From Streptomyces sp. CHD11 (lineage in GTDB: Bacteria; Actinomycetota; Actinomycetes; Streptomycetales; Streptomycetaceae): 64,000 nucleotides of DNA. Position numbers and translations under genes: made by a program. The stretch is taken from positions 147,439 through 211,438 of the forward strand of contig NZ_JABTTS010000007.1 of assembly GCF_018638295.1 (NCBI RefSeq), given 5' to 3'. Positions 36,683-44,723 of this stretch are shown here, one piece after another. The stretch's first letter is position 1. Every line of letters begins with the position of its first letter. The notes under the pieces were generated by a model, which made no database searches, was not told the origin of the DNA, and worked only from the letters and a program-made list of their open reading frames with translations.

Positions 36683-36699
36683 ATACCCCTAGGGGGTAT
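36683..36699. promoter_or_regulatory. CsoR-type copper operator upstream of copZ
   Basis: The palindrome ATACCCCTAGGGGGTAT matches the known CsoR operator form (ATACCC-GGGTAT with a GC-rich centre). It lies 86 bp upstream of copZ, in the gap shared with the divergent alcohol dehydrogenase, so both directions could be affected. No csoR gene lies in the window. Confidence 0.85.
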
Positions 36700-36819
36700 G
36701 AAATCCACGACGCGGGGCCGCGGCCCCGCGGCGGCGTCCCCGGCTCCCTCGTGACCGTACGCCCGCCCGGGGATACCGTTCGGCCGGAAGCGGCGATCTT
36801 CGAGAGGGCGGGACCGGTC

Positions 36820-37863
36820 ATGCGGGCGGTGGTGTTCGAGCGGTACGGGGAACCGGCCGAGGTGCGGGAGGTCGCGGACCCGGAACCCGCGGAGCACGGA
36901 GTCGTGGTCCGCGTCGAGGCCACCGGTCTGTGCCGCAGCGACTGGCACGGCTGGCAGGGCCACGACCCGGACATCGCACTCCCGCACGTCCCCGGCCACG
37001 AACTCGCCGGAGTCGTCGAAGCGGTCGGCGCGCGGGTCACCGGCTGGAGGGCCGGGGACCGGGTCACCGTCCCGTTCGTCTGCGCCTGCGGGTCCTGCCC
37101 GGCCTGCGCGGCCGGCGACCAGCAGGTCTGCGAGCGGCAGACCCAGCCCGGCTTCACCCACTGGGGGTCCTTCGCCCACTACGTGGCGCTGGATCACGCG
37201 GACGTGAACCTCGTCGCGGTCCCCGACGGCATGTCGCAGGCCACCGCGGCCTCCCTCGGCTGCCGTTTCGCCACCGCCTACCGGGCGGTGGTGCAGCGGG
37301 GCCGGGTGGCGGCGGGGGAGTGGGTCGCCGTGCACGGCTGTGGCGGGGTGGGCCTGTCGGCGGTGATGATCGCGGCCGCCGCGGGCGCCCGGGTCGTCGC
37401 CGTCGACGTGTCACCGGCAGCCCTGGCCCTGGCGCGGCGGTTCGGCGCGGCGGAAGGTGTGAACGCCTCGGCGGTACGGGACCCGGCCGAGGCGGTCCGC
37501 GACCTCACCGGCGGCGGCGCCCACCTCTCCCTCGACGCTCTCGGCGCACCCGCCACCTGCGGCGCCTCCGTGAACGGCCTGCGCCGCCGGGGCCGCCACG
37601 TCCAGGTCGGCCTGCTGCCCTCGCCGACGGGCACCACGCCCGTCCCCATGGCCCGTGCCGTCGCCCTGGAACTCGAACTCCTCGGCAGCCACGGCATGGC
37701 CGCCCACAGCTACCCGCCGATGCTGGAACTGGTCCGCGCGGGCGTGCTCCGCCCCGACCTCCTGGTGACCTCCACGATCGGCCTGGACACCGCCCCCTCG
37801 GCCCTCGCGGCCATGGACACGGCCCGGGGCGCCGGCGTCACCGTCATCGAGCCGTGGAGCTGA
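36820..37863 (+). CDS. Zinc-dependent alcohol dehydrogenase (MDR family)
   Basis: The 347-residue MDR protein has the catalytic zinc region GLCRSDWHGWQGH with GHE about 25 residues later. The four-Cys structural zinc loop is CACGSCPACAAGDQQVC, and the Rossmann motif is VHGCGGVGLSAVMIAAAAGA. SDWHGW in the first zinc motif is typical of a Streptomyces subgroup whose substrate is not established. ATG 36820 is chosen because MRAVVFERYG is the usual MDR N-terminus. Its 3' end overlaps the convergent GNAT gene by 20 nt. Confidence 0.88.
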   Translation: MRAVVFERYGEPAEVREVADPEPAEHGVVVRVEATGLCRSDWHGWQGHDPDIALPHVPGHELAGVVEAVGARVTGWRAGDRVTVPFVCACGSCPACAAGDQQVCERQTQPGFTHWGSFAHYVALDHADVNLVAVPDGMSQATAASLGCRFATAYRAVVQRGRVAAGEWVAVHGCGGVGLSAVMIAAAAGARVVAVDVSPAALALARRFGAAEGVNASAVRDPAEAVRDLTGGGAHLSLDALGAPATCGASVNGLRRRGRHVQVGLLPSPTGTTPVPMARAVALELELLGSHGMAAHSYPPMLELVRAGVLRPDLLVTSTIGLDTAPSALAAMDTARGAGVTVIEPWS

Positions 37864-38410
37864 GCGCCGCCCACTCCCGGTCGAGGACCGCCATCAGGAT
37901 CTCGTCGGTCCACTCGCCCTCCCGCATCCGGACCTCCCGCCGGACACCCTCGACGACGAAACCGACCTTCTCGTACACATGCAGCGCGCGGACGTTGTTG
38001 CCGTAGGCCGCCAGTTCGATACGGCGCAGGCCGAGCTGCTCGAAACCGTGCCCGACGATGAGCCGGACCGCCTCGGTGCCCAGCCCCCGGCCACGGCCCC
38101 GCGATCCGATCAGCGTGCGGAAGTTGCAGCTGCGGGCGTCCGGATCCCACTCGTTCAGGACGACCTCGCCGACGAGTTCGCCGGTGGCCCGGTCGGTCAC
38201 GGCGAGGTCGAGGCGGTCCGGCTGCGCGGACCGCGAGCCGTACCAGGCGCGCAGGTCCTGGCGGGTGAGCGGGCCGTCGGAGGGCTCGAAGGTGAACCTG
38301 ATGACGTCCGGGTCCCCGAGGATCTCCCCCATCACGTCGGCGTCGGCCCCGGTGAAGGGGCGCAGCACGGTCGAGGTGCCGGTGAGGGTGGGTTTGACGG
38401 CGAAGCTCAT
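37844..38410 (-). CDS. GNAT N-acetyltransferase (RimJ/RimL type)
   Basis: The 188-residue protein has the GNAT fold order: substrate strand STVLRPFTGADADVMGEIL, EVVLNEWDPDARSCNFRTLIG, the acetyl-CoA P-loop region RGRGLGTEAVRLIVGHGF, and LAAYGNNVRALHVYEKVGFVVEGVRRE. It resembles enzymes acetylating protein N-termini or small amines, but the substrate is unknown. Start ATG 38410 (MSFAVKPTL). It lies 63 nt behind the HTH gene on the same strand. Confidence 0.88.
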   Translation of the reverse strand: MSFAVKPTLTGTSTVLRPFTGADADVMGEILGDPDVIRFTFEPSDGPLTRQDLRAWYGSRSAQPDRLDLAVTDRATGELVGEVVLNEWDPDARSCNFRTLIGSRGRGRGLGTEAVRLIVGHGFEQLGLRRIELAAYGNNVRALHVYEKVGFVVEGVRREVRMREGEWTDEILMAVLDREWAALSSTAR

Positions 38411-38473
38411 GCCCAGCACTGTGCCCCACCAGGGCGGGCGGGGCACAGCGGTTTTCCGGTGGCCCGACGGAGG

Positions 38474-38674
38474 TCAGTCGCCTCTCCGGCCCCGGTTGCC
38501 CGGTCGGGCGGCGACCCAGGCGCGGACGGTGTCGGCGTACCAGTAGGGCTTGCCGCCCTCCACGTGGTCGGGCGGAGGCAGCAGTCCGTGCTTGCGGTAG
38601 GAGCGGACGGTGTCCGGCTGCACCTTGATGTGTGCCGCGATGTCCTTGTAGGACCACAGCCGTCGGTCGGTCAT
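38474..38674 (-). CDS. Small MerR-like (BldC/AlpA-type) DNA-binding protein
   Basis: The protein has 66 residues, almost entirely one winged-helix MerR-like domain (LWSYKDIAAHIKVQPDTVRSYRKHGLLPPPDH, then KPYWYADTVRAWVAARPG). It has no effector or dimer domain, as in BldC or phage excisionases. ATG 38674 is preceded by GGGGAGGTGCAACC, a strong site. Lone proteins of this kind are often chromosomal regulators in Streptomyces. There is no phage gene around it, so a role as excisionase is unlikely. Confidence 0.8.
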   Translation of the reverse strand: MTDRRLWSYKDIAAHIKVQPDTVRSYRKHGLLPPPDHVEGGKPYWYADTVRAWVAARPGNRGRRGD

Positions 38675-39481
38675 GGTTGCACCTCCCCGCGCGCACCGCG
38701 GCGGCGGCCGGGGGTGGCCGTCAGGGGGAGCCGGGCGACGCGCTGGTGATCAGGCATGCGTTGTGCCCGGTGAACGAGACCGCCGGACGCCGGGGCAGGG
38801 GTTGTGTGCCGGGTGTGACGGAAGACCCGCCCGGATGTGACGACCGTGACAGCACGGGCGTTTTTGTGACACGAGTGACGCACGGGCGCACTACGGCTCT
38901 CCGGCGGGGCGCGTTGACTGCGGGCCGTCAGCCGTCAGCCGTCAGCCGTCGTCCGTCCCTGCGAGGCGCGGGACTCCCGCTGACCGAGATACGGTCACGT
39001 TATCGTCCGTATGTCTGGACAAAGTATTGACAGGGCTTCGCGCCCCGGCTAGAAACCGGGGAGAGCCGCCGCAGCGGCGGCAGAGCCCGACCAGCCGGAG
39101 GAGGGACCGCGATGGCGCACGACTCGACCCCGGGGTCCCGTCGCCGGCACCCCACTGAACGCCTCCGGCGCGGAAAGCCGCCTCGCTTTGGCAGGAGCGA
39201 GGTGCGAGCGACGACTCCCCGCCCGCCACGGCCCCGCGCCGGAGGTTCCCCCGGCCTCTCACCTGTCCACTCGGAGACCCGAACGGCCGACACTGTGTCG
39301 GGCCCGCCCGGACCCCCGGAACTGGTGGGATGAGGACATGCCCCGAGGGCCGCGCCCACCGCCGCGACCTGAGCGCATGAGCACGCAGCAGGAGCTGCAC
39401 GAACGACCCGCGCAAGCCGCACGAGCTGTACGAACGGCACGTCTCCACCCGACGCCGCCATCTGCGAAGGAGTTCTCGGTC
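38675..39481. other. Long gene-poor stretch with the mmsA promoter and leader
   Basis: The 807-bp gap holds a well-formed promoter (39027-39055) and a leader of about 420 nt before mmsA. A 73-codon frame (39112-39333) starts with a good ribosome site (GGAGGAGGGACCGCG), but it is Pro/Arg-rich with no recognisable fold, so I do not call it a gene. Short dyads (GCCGCC/GGCGGC near 39065-39080) could structure the RNA. No other gene is seen on either strand. Confidence 0.6.
39027..39055 (+). promoter_or_regulatory. Housekeeping-type promoter ahead of mmsA
   Basis: TTGACA (39027-39032) and TAGAAA (39050-39055) are separated by 17 bp, close to the HrdB/sigma-70 consensus and rare by chance at this G+C. 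Just upstream, TGTCTGGACA (around 39012-39021) is a near-palindrome of the kind bound by GntR-type regulators. Confidence 0.75.
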
Positions 39482-40984
39482 ATGACGAAGATCGTCAACC
39501 ACTGGATCGGCGGCAAGACCGCCGAAGGCGCCTCGGGGAACCACGGCCCGGTGACCGACCCGGCGACCGGCGAGGTCACCACCAAGGTCGCGTACGCCTC
39601 CGCCGAGGAGGTCGACGCCGCGGTCGCCGCCGCCCAGGAGGCGTACCTGAGCTGGGGCCAGTCCTCGCTCGCCACCCGCACCACGGTGCTGTTCAGGTTC
39701 CGCGCGCTGCTCGACGCCCACCGCGACGAGATCGCCGAGCTGATCACCGCCGAGCACGGCAAGGTGCACTCCGACGCCCTCGGCGAGGTCGCGCGCGGCC
39801 TGGAGATCGTCGACCTGGCCTGCGGGATCAGCGTCCAGCTCAAGGGCGAACTGTCCACCCAGGTCGCCACCCGCGTCGACGTGGCGTCGATCCGCCAGCC
39901 GCTGGGCGTGGTCGCCGGCATCACCCCCTTCAACTTCCCGGCGATGGTGCCGCTGTGGATGTTCCCGCTCGCCATCGCCTGCGGCAACACCTTCGTCCTG
40001 AAGCCGTCCGAGAAGGACCCCTCCGCCTCGGTCCGCCTCGCCGAACTCCTCTCCGAGGCCGGACTCCCCGACGGCGTGTTCAACGTCGTGCACGGCGACA
40101 AGGTGGCCGTCGACCGCCTCCTCGCCCACCCCGACGTCAAGGCCGTCTCCTTCGTCGGCTCCACCCCCATCGCCCGCTACATCCACACCACCGCCTCCGC
40201 GAACGGCAAGCGCGTCCAGGCCCTCGGCGGCGCCAAGAACCACATGCTGGTGCTGCCCGACGCCGACCTCGACGCGGCGGCCGACGCGGCCGTCTCCGCC
40301 GCCTACGGCTCGGCCGGCGAACGCTGCATGGCGATCTCCGCGGTCGTCGCCGTCGGCGCGATCGGCGACACCCTGGTGGAGAAGATCCGCGAGCGCGCCG
40401 AGAAGATCAAGATCGGTCCCGGCAACGACCCCGCCTCCGAGATGGGCCCGCTGATCACCGCGACCCACCGCGACAAGGTCGCCTCCTACGTCACCGGCGC
40501 CGCAGCCGAGGGCGCCGAGGTGGTCCTCGACGGCACCGGCTACACGGTCGACGGCCACGAGCACGGCCACTGGATCGGCATCTCCCTGCTCGACAAGGTG
40601 CCGACGTCCGCCGCGGCCTACCAGGACGAGATCTTCGGCCCCGTCCTGTGCGTCCTGCGCACCGAGACCTACGAAGAGGCCCTCGACCTCATCAACGCCT
40701 CCCCCTACGGCAACGGCACCGCGATCTTCACCCGCGACGGCGGCGCCGCCCGCCGCTTCCAGATGGAGGTCGAGGCCGGCATGGTCGGCGTGAACGTCCC
40801 CATCCCGGTCCCCGTCGGCTACCACTCCTTCGGCGGCTGGAAGGACTCCCTCTTCGGCGACCACCACATCTACGGCAACGACGGCACGCACTTCTACACC
40901 CGCGGCAAGGTCGTCACCACCCGCTGGCCCGACCCGGCCGACGCCCCCACCGGCGTCGACCTGGGCTTCCCCCGCAACCACTGA
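39482..40984 (+). CDS. mmsA: Methylmalonate-semialdehyde dehydrogenase (CoA-acylating)
   Basis: The 500-residue aldehyde dehydrogenase makes propionyl-CoA (or acetyl-CoA) from semialdehydes of valine or inositol breakdown. ITPFNFPAMVPLWMFPLAIACGNTFVLKPSEKDP is the family hallmark, and the nucleophile Cys sits in GSAGERCMAISAVV. The motifs GGAKNH and FGPVLCVLR replace the usual general-base Glu pattern, as in CoA-dependent members. ATG 39482 has AAGGAG upstream; the frame is open for about 98 codons before it, but these look like leader. Precursor supply for polyketides is a known role of this enzyme in Streptomyces. Confidence 0.93.
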   Translation: MTKIVNHWIGGKTAEGASGNHGPVTDPATGEVTTKVAYASAEEVDAAVAAAQEAYLSWGQSSLATRTTVLFRFRALLDAHRDEIAELITAEHGKVHSDALGEVARGLEIVDLACGISVQLKGELSTQVATRVDVASIRQPLGVVAGITPFNFPAMVPLWMFPLAIACGNTFVLKPSEKDPSASVRLAELLSEAGLPDGVFNVVHGDKVAVDRLLAHPDVKAVSFVGSTPIARYIHTTASANGKRVQALGGAKNHMLVLPDADLDAAADAAVSAAYGSAGERCMAISAVVAVGAIGDTLVEKIRERAEKIKIGPGNDPASEMGPLITATHRDKVASYVTGAAAEGAEVVLDGTGYTVDGHEHGHWIGISLLDKVPTSAAAYQDEIFGPVLCVLRTETYEEALDLINASPYGNGTAIFTRDGGAARRFQMEVEAGMVGVNVPIPVPVGYHSFGGWKDSLFGDHHIYGNDGTHFYTRGKVVTTRWPDPADAPTGVDLGFPRNH

Positions 40985-41000
40985 GCCACACCGGCCTTCC

Positions 41001-41035
41001 GTGCCCCGCCCCCACGCTCCGTGGAGGCGGGGCAC
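41001..41035 (+). terminator. Hairpin terminator of mmsA
   Basis: GTGCCCCGCC (41001-41010) pairs perfectly with GGCGGGGCAC (41026-41035), with further partial pairing in between, 17 nt after the mmsA stop. Confidence 0.8.
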
Positions 41036-41102
41036 GGGCGTGCCGCCGGGTCCGGTCCCGGGCCGGGGCGGGACTAGTGCGGGGGCACCAGGGCCGGGGA
41101 GT

Positions 41103-41300
41103 CGCTGGTCCGGGGGCACCAGGGCAGGACGGCTGCGCGGGACGATGTCCGCGGGAGGCACCGGAGGGAAGTGTGGGAGGCGCGCGGGATCTCGCGCGTT
41201 CCTCATGTCCTGTGGTGTCTGGAGTGATCAGCAGGTGGCTACTTTTCCATACCGGACCGGACGGTGGGCCCTTCGGCGGCGCCCGCTCGTGGGTGGTCCG
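41103..41300 (+). repeat. Left copy of an inverted duplication (MMPL upstream/start region)
   Basis: This stretch is closely similar, on the opposite strand, to 48228-48427. Shared blocks include GGAAGTGTGGGAGGCGCGCG, GTGTCTGGAGTGATCAGCAG and GGACGGTGGGCC. It contains the leader and first codons of an MMPL gene without the rest. Confidence 0.9.
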
Positions 41301-41363
41301 CGGCTCTTCTTACGCGGTAGCGCGTCGCGGAAGGTGTTCGAGCTGCTGGGCGGGCGCCGGTGA
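41235..41363 (+). pseudogene. Relic of an MMPL transporter gene (start plus internal piece)
   Basis: From GTG 41235 the frame reads VATFPYRTGRWALRRRPLVGG, matching the start of the intact MMPL protein at 48294 (VATFLYRAGRWAFRRRRLVGG). Then comes a degenerate piece ending SRKVFELLGGRR and stop, which corresponds to the QQAFDLLDERF region about 25 residues further on in the intact copy, with the first TM helix lost. The remaining MMPL body is absent. The stop overlaps the start of the MFS gene (GGTGA), so the relic's promoter may now drive that gene. Confidence 0.75.
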
Positions 41364-42772
41364 GTACGACGTCCGTACCCGAAGTCGTGGCTCCGCCGGT
41401 CCGGATCGGGTGGGCGGCGATCGGTGCCCTCGGCGTCCTGGCCCTCGCCCTCGGCACCCTGCAGTCGGTGGTGGAGCCCGCGCTGCCGCTGCTCCAACGT
41501 GAGCTGGGTGTCAGCGCCGCCGAAGGGGCGCTGATCGGCAATGCGCTCCTCGTCACCGGCGCGGTCGTCACACCCGTCGCCGGCAAGCTCGGCGACCGCT
41601 ACGGCGGGAAGCGGGTACTGGTCCGGCTGATGGCCGTGGTCTCGGTGGGCGGTCTGATGGCCTCTCTGGCGCCGGGCCTGCCGGTGCTGTTGTTCGGTCA
41701 GGTGCTGCAGGGCGTCATGGTGGGCGCGCTGCCCCTCTCCTTCATCCTGGTGCGCAAGCACCTCACGGCAGGAGAGTCTCAGGCGGCGATCGGGCTGGTC
41801 GTCGCGCTGTTCACGGGCGGCGGCATGGTGGGGATGCTGTTCGCCGGGCCGATCTCCGAAGGACTGTCCTGGCAGTGGATGTTCGGGCTGCCGACGATCG
41901 CGGTCATCGTGGCGACGTCGGCCGTGGCCCGGCTGGTGCCGCATGATCCGCCGGTCCGGTCGGACCACGGGATCGACTGGCCCGGCACGGTCCTGCTGAG
42001 CGGCACGCTGCTCGTCTTCATGCTCGGGCTCGTGACGGTGACGAGGGACGGCGGCATGCCGCCGCTCGCGGTCGGTGCCGTCGCGCTGGTCGTGGCCGCC
42101 CTCGCGACCGGGTGGGTCGTCGTCGAGCGCCGGGCGGCCTCGCCGATGGTCGATCTGCGCGTGCTGGCGCAGTCCGCGGTCTGGCGGGCCTGTGTGCTCA
42201 CGTTCGTCATCAGCGCCAGTACCGGGATGGTGCTCCTTCTGCTCCCGCAGATGTTCGCGGCACCGGCCGACGGGTACGGCTTCGGAGCCAGTACCACCGA
42301 CATCGGACTGTTCCTGCTGCCCGGAGCCGTCGCCGGGGTGCTGAGCGATTCCGTCGGCGGGATCGCGGCGCGGCGTTTCGGCCCCCGTGCCGTGGTCGTC
42401 GTGGGCGCCGTCGTCGCCGCGGCCACGATGACCGCGCTGGCGTCGCTGCACTCCGCGCAGTGGCAGCTCGTCCTCGCGAAGGTGCTGATCGCGTTCGCCG
42501 CGGGACTGGGCACCACGGCGTTGCTCGCCGGTACCGCCACCGCCATCAAGACCGAGGACATCGGCATCACCACCAGTCTGCTCGTGGTCACCCGCGTGAT
42601 CGGTGTCGCGCTGGGCGCCCAGGTCGCCGGCGCGATCCTCGACGCCGGGAGCGAGCCGGTGACGGGCCTGCCGGCCGAATCGGCGTTCGTCGCGGGGTTC
42701 GTCGTCTCCGGCCTCGTCGCGGCGTCGGCACTGCTTTTCGTCCGTACGAGGGAAAAGGGAGTCCAGGCATGA
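41360..42772 (+). CDS. MFS transporter, DHA2-like drug exporter
   Basis: The 470-residue protein has about 14 hydrophobic segments. The MFS motif A is between TM2 and TM3 (GKLGDRYGGKRVLV), and motif C-like Gly-rich stretches (ALFTGGGMVGMLFAGPI) are typical of drug/proton antiporters. GTG 41360 overlaps the stop of the MMPL relic; no separate ribosome site is obvious, so it may be translated by coupling to the relic. Its stop overlaps the monooxygenase start (ATGA). The pair looks like an efflux-plus-modification resistance unit, but the drug is unknown. Confidence 0.87.
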   Translation: MSTTSVPEVVAPPVRIGWAAIGALGVLALALGTLQSVVEPALPLLQRELGVSAAEGALIGNALLVTGAVVTPVAGKLGDRYGGKRVLVRLMAVVSVGGLMASLAPGLPVLLFGQVLQGVMVGALPLSFILVRKHLTAGESQAAIGLVVALFTGGGMVGMLFAGPISEGLSWQWMFGLPTIAVIVATSAVARLVPHDPPVRSDHGIDWPGTVLLSGTLLVFMLGLVTVTRDGGMPPLAVGAVALVVAALATGWVVVERRAASPMVDLRVLAQSAVWRACVLTFVISASTGMVLLLLPQMFAAPADGYGFGASTTDIGLFLLPGAVAGVLSDSVGGIAARRFGPRAVVVVGAVVAAATMTALASLHSAQWQLVLAKVLIAFAAGLGTTALLAGTATAIKTEDIGITTSLLVVTRVIGVALGAQVAGAILDAGSEPVTGLPAESAFVAGFVVSGLVAASALLFVRTREKGVQA

Positions 42773-43986
42773 CACCTCATGGTCTGCAGCGCAATGGTCC
42801 GCAGCGCACGGTCCTGGTCTCCGGGGCCAGCATCGCCGGACCCGCGCTGGCGTACTGGCTGCACCGGGCCGGATGCGCGGTCACCGTGGTGGAGAAGGCG
42901 GGCGCACTGCGCGGCGGTGGCTACCCGGTCGACATCCGCGGGACCGCGCTGGAGGTGGTCCGGCGGATGGGCATCCTGCCCCGGCTGCGGGACGCGCACG
43001 TCGACTCGCGTCGCCTCACCTTCCTCGACGCCGACGGGGGCGAGGTGGCCTCGCTCCCCCCGGGTGCCGTGGCGGGCGGTGTCGAGGGCCAGGACCTCGA
43101 GGTGCGCCGCGGTGACCTGGCCGAGATTCTCTACGCGACGGTCCGCGACGACGTGGAGTTCCTGTTCGGTGACTCCATCGACACCCTCGACCGGTCCGGG
43201 CACGGGATCGACGTCGCCTTCCGCAGCGGGCGGCGGCGCACGTTCGACCTGGTGATCGGCGCCGACGGTATGCACTCGGCCACCCGGAAGGCTCTGTTCG
43301 GCCCGGAGGAGCAGTTCCACCGCTACCTCGGGTACTGCTTCGCCGTCTTCACCCTGCCGAACACCTTCGGGCTCTCCCGGGAGGTCGTGCTGTGGAACGC
43401 CCCGGGGAAGGCCGGGGCCCTCTACGCCGTCGGGGACAACGACGAGCTGCACGCCTTCCTGACCTTCCACCGGCCGCAGCCGCCGGCCCGCGCGGCCCTC
43501 CGGGACCCCGGCGTCCAGCGCGACCTGGTCGCCGCGGTCTTCGCGGGCGCGGGATGGGAGATCCCCCGGATGGTCGGCGCGATGCGGGACGCGGACGACC
43601 TGTTCTTCGACACGGTGGGCCAGATCCGTATGCCCCACTGGTCCAGCGGCCGTGTCGCGCTCGTCGGGGACGCCGCCCACGCACCCTCGTTCCTGACCGG
43701 GCAGGGTTCGAGCCTCGCGCTGGTCGGTGCCTACATGCTGGCCGGCGCCCTGGCCGCGAACCGCGACCACACGGCGGCCTTCGCCGCCTACGAGCGCGAC
43801 CTCCGCGCGTTCGTCACCATGAACCAGGCACTGGTCGACCACGGTGCGGCCACCCTCTTCCCCACCACGGCGCGGGCCCTGGAGCAACGCGACGCGATGC
43901 TGCGTGGCCTGGTGACCCTGCCGTCCGCGACGGCACGACCGGCCCACTCGGCCCTGACGCTGCCGGCGTTCCCCACGACGCCGTGA
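42769..43986 (+). CDS. FAD-dependent monooxygenase (PHBH/TetX-like)
   Basis: The 405-residue flavoprotein hydroxylase has the N-terminal FAD fold VLVSGASIAGPALAYWLHRAGCAVTVVEKA, the DG motif GADGMHSATR and the GD motif VALVGDAAHAPSFLTGQGSSLALVGAYMLA. This is the subclass that contains the tetracycline- and rifampicin-inactivating enzymes as well as biosynthetic hydroxylases. Coupling to an MFS exporter by a 4-nt overlap fits resistance or detoxification. Its 3' end lies opposite the last 173 nt of the response regulator frame. Confidence 0.9.
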   Translation: MTPHGLQRNGPQRTVLVSGASIAGPALAYWLHRAGCAVTVVEKAGALRGGGYPVDIRGTALEVVRRMGILPRLRDAHVDSRRLTFLDADGGEVASLPPGAVAGGVEGQDLEVRRGDLAEILYATVRDDVEFLFGDSIDTLDRSGHGIDVAFRSGRRRTFDLVIGADGMHSATRKALFGPEEQFHRYLGYCFAVFTLPNTFGLSREVVLWNAPGKAGALYAVGDNDELHAFLTFHRPQPPARAALRDPGVQRDLVAAVFAGAGWEIPRMVGAMRDADDLFFDTVGQIRMPHWSSGRVALVGDAAHAPSFLTGQGSSLALVGAYMLAGALAANRDHTAAFAAYERDLRAFVTMNQALVDHGAATLFPTTARALEQRDAMLRGLVTLPSATARPAHSALTLPAFPTTP

Positions 43987-44671
43987 CCTGATGCGGGCAG
44001 CGCGGAGGGGCGGCGTGGGCCAGGCCCGTCCGGTAGGCGATGACGACGAGCTGCGCCCGGTCGCGGGCCTCCAGCTTCGTCATGGCGCGCTGTACGTGGG
44101 CGCGGACGGTGAAGGGGCTGAGGAACATCCGCTCGGCGATCTCCTGGTTGGACAGGCCGGTCGCGACCGCGGCCACCATCTCGCGTTCGCGCGGGGTGAG
44201 CGCGGCGAGCTGTTCGCAGTGGTGCTGCGGGGCCGCCTCCGGTGTGGCCAGGAAACGGGCCACCAGGGAGCGGGTGGCGGTGGGAGAGAGCAGGGTGTCG
44301 CCGTCGGCGATCGTCCGTACGGCGTCGAGCAGTTCCTCGGCGCCGATGCCCTTGCCGATGAAGCCGCCGGCCCCCGCGCGCAGCGCCTGGGCGACGTACT
44401 CGTCGGTCTCGTAGGTGGTGAGGATCAGAATGCGGGTGGCCCGCAGCTCCGGGTCCGCGCAGATCTGCGCCGTGGCCGTGAGCCCGTCCACCTCGGGCAT
44501 ACGGATGTCCATGACCACCACGTCCGGACGCAGTTCCCGGGCGAGTCCCACCGCCTCCCTGCCGTCGGCGGCCTCGCCGACCACGGTGATGTCGTCGGCG
44601 CTGTCGAGGAGCATGCGGAAGGCGCCGCGCAACAGGGCCTGGTCGTCGGCGAGGAGCACCCGGTACGTCAT
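43814..44671 (-). CDS. NarL/LuxR-type response regulator with an odd C-terminal extension
   Basis: Residues 1-120 form a receiver domain (phospho-Asp in VVVMDIRMPEVDG, Lys in GAGGFIGKG), and residues 155-215 a LuxR HTH (LTPREREMVAAVATGLSNQEIAERMFLSPFTVRAHV). Family members normally stop about residue 220. Here the frame continues for about 60 residues of Pro/Trp/Arg-rich sequence that is simply the antisense of the monooxygenase 3' end, giving a 173-nt convergent overlap. The natural stop has probably been lost by mutation or a base-calling error. It follows its histidine kinase by 52 nt and should report to the MMPL operon. Confidence 0.85.
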   Translation of the reverse strand: MTYRVLLADDQALLRGAFRMLLDSADDITVVGEAADGREAVGLARELRPDVVVMDIRMPEVDGLTATAQICADPELRATRILILTTYETDEYVAQALRAGAGGFIGKGIGAEELLDAVRTIADGDTLLSPTATRSLVARFLATPEAAPQHHCEQLAALTPREREMVAAVATGLSNQEIAERMFLSPFTVRAHVQRAMTKLEARDRAQLVVIAYRTGLAHAAPPRCPHQVTASWGTPAASGPSGPVVPSRTAGSPGHAASRRVAPGPAPWWGRGWPHRGRPVPGSW

Positions 44672-44723
44672 GGAGTGCCCCCGGCCTCACTGTCGCCCGT
44701 TCGTCCGTTCGTCCGTCCGTCTG

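Noticed and set aside
38474..38674. Excisionase of a mobile element
   Set aside because: No integrase, attachment-like repeat or phage gene nearby; a lone BldC/AlpA-type regulator is more likely.
39112..39333. 73-codon frame in the mmsA leader with a good ribosome site
   Set aside because: Pro/Arg-rich, no fold or family; kept only as a possible leader peptide in the findings.
38942..42775. Long minus-strand frames opposite mmsA and the MFS gene
   Set aside because: Antisense shadows; composition biased to Gly/Asp/Arg/His without motifs. They did help to spot the inverted MMPL duplication, because their ends resemble the frame opposite the MMPL start.
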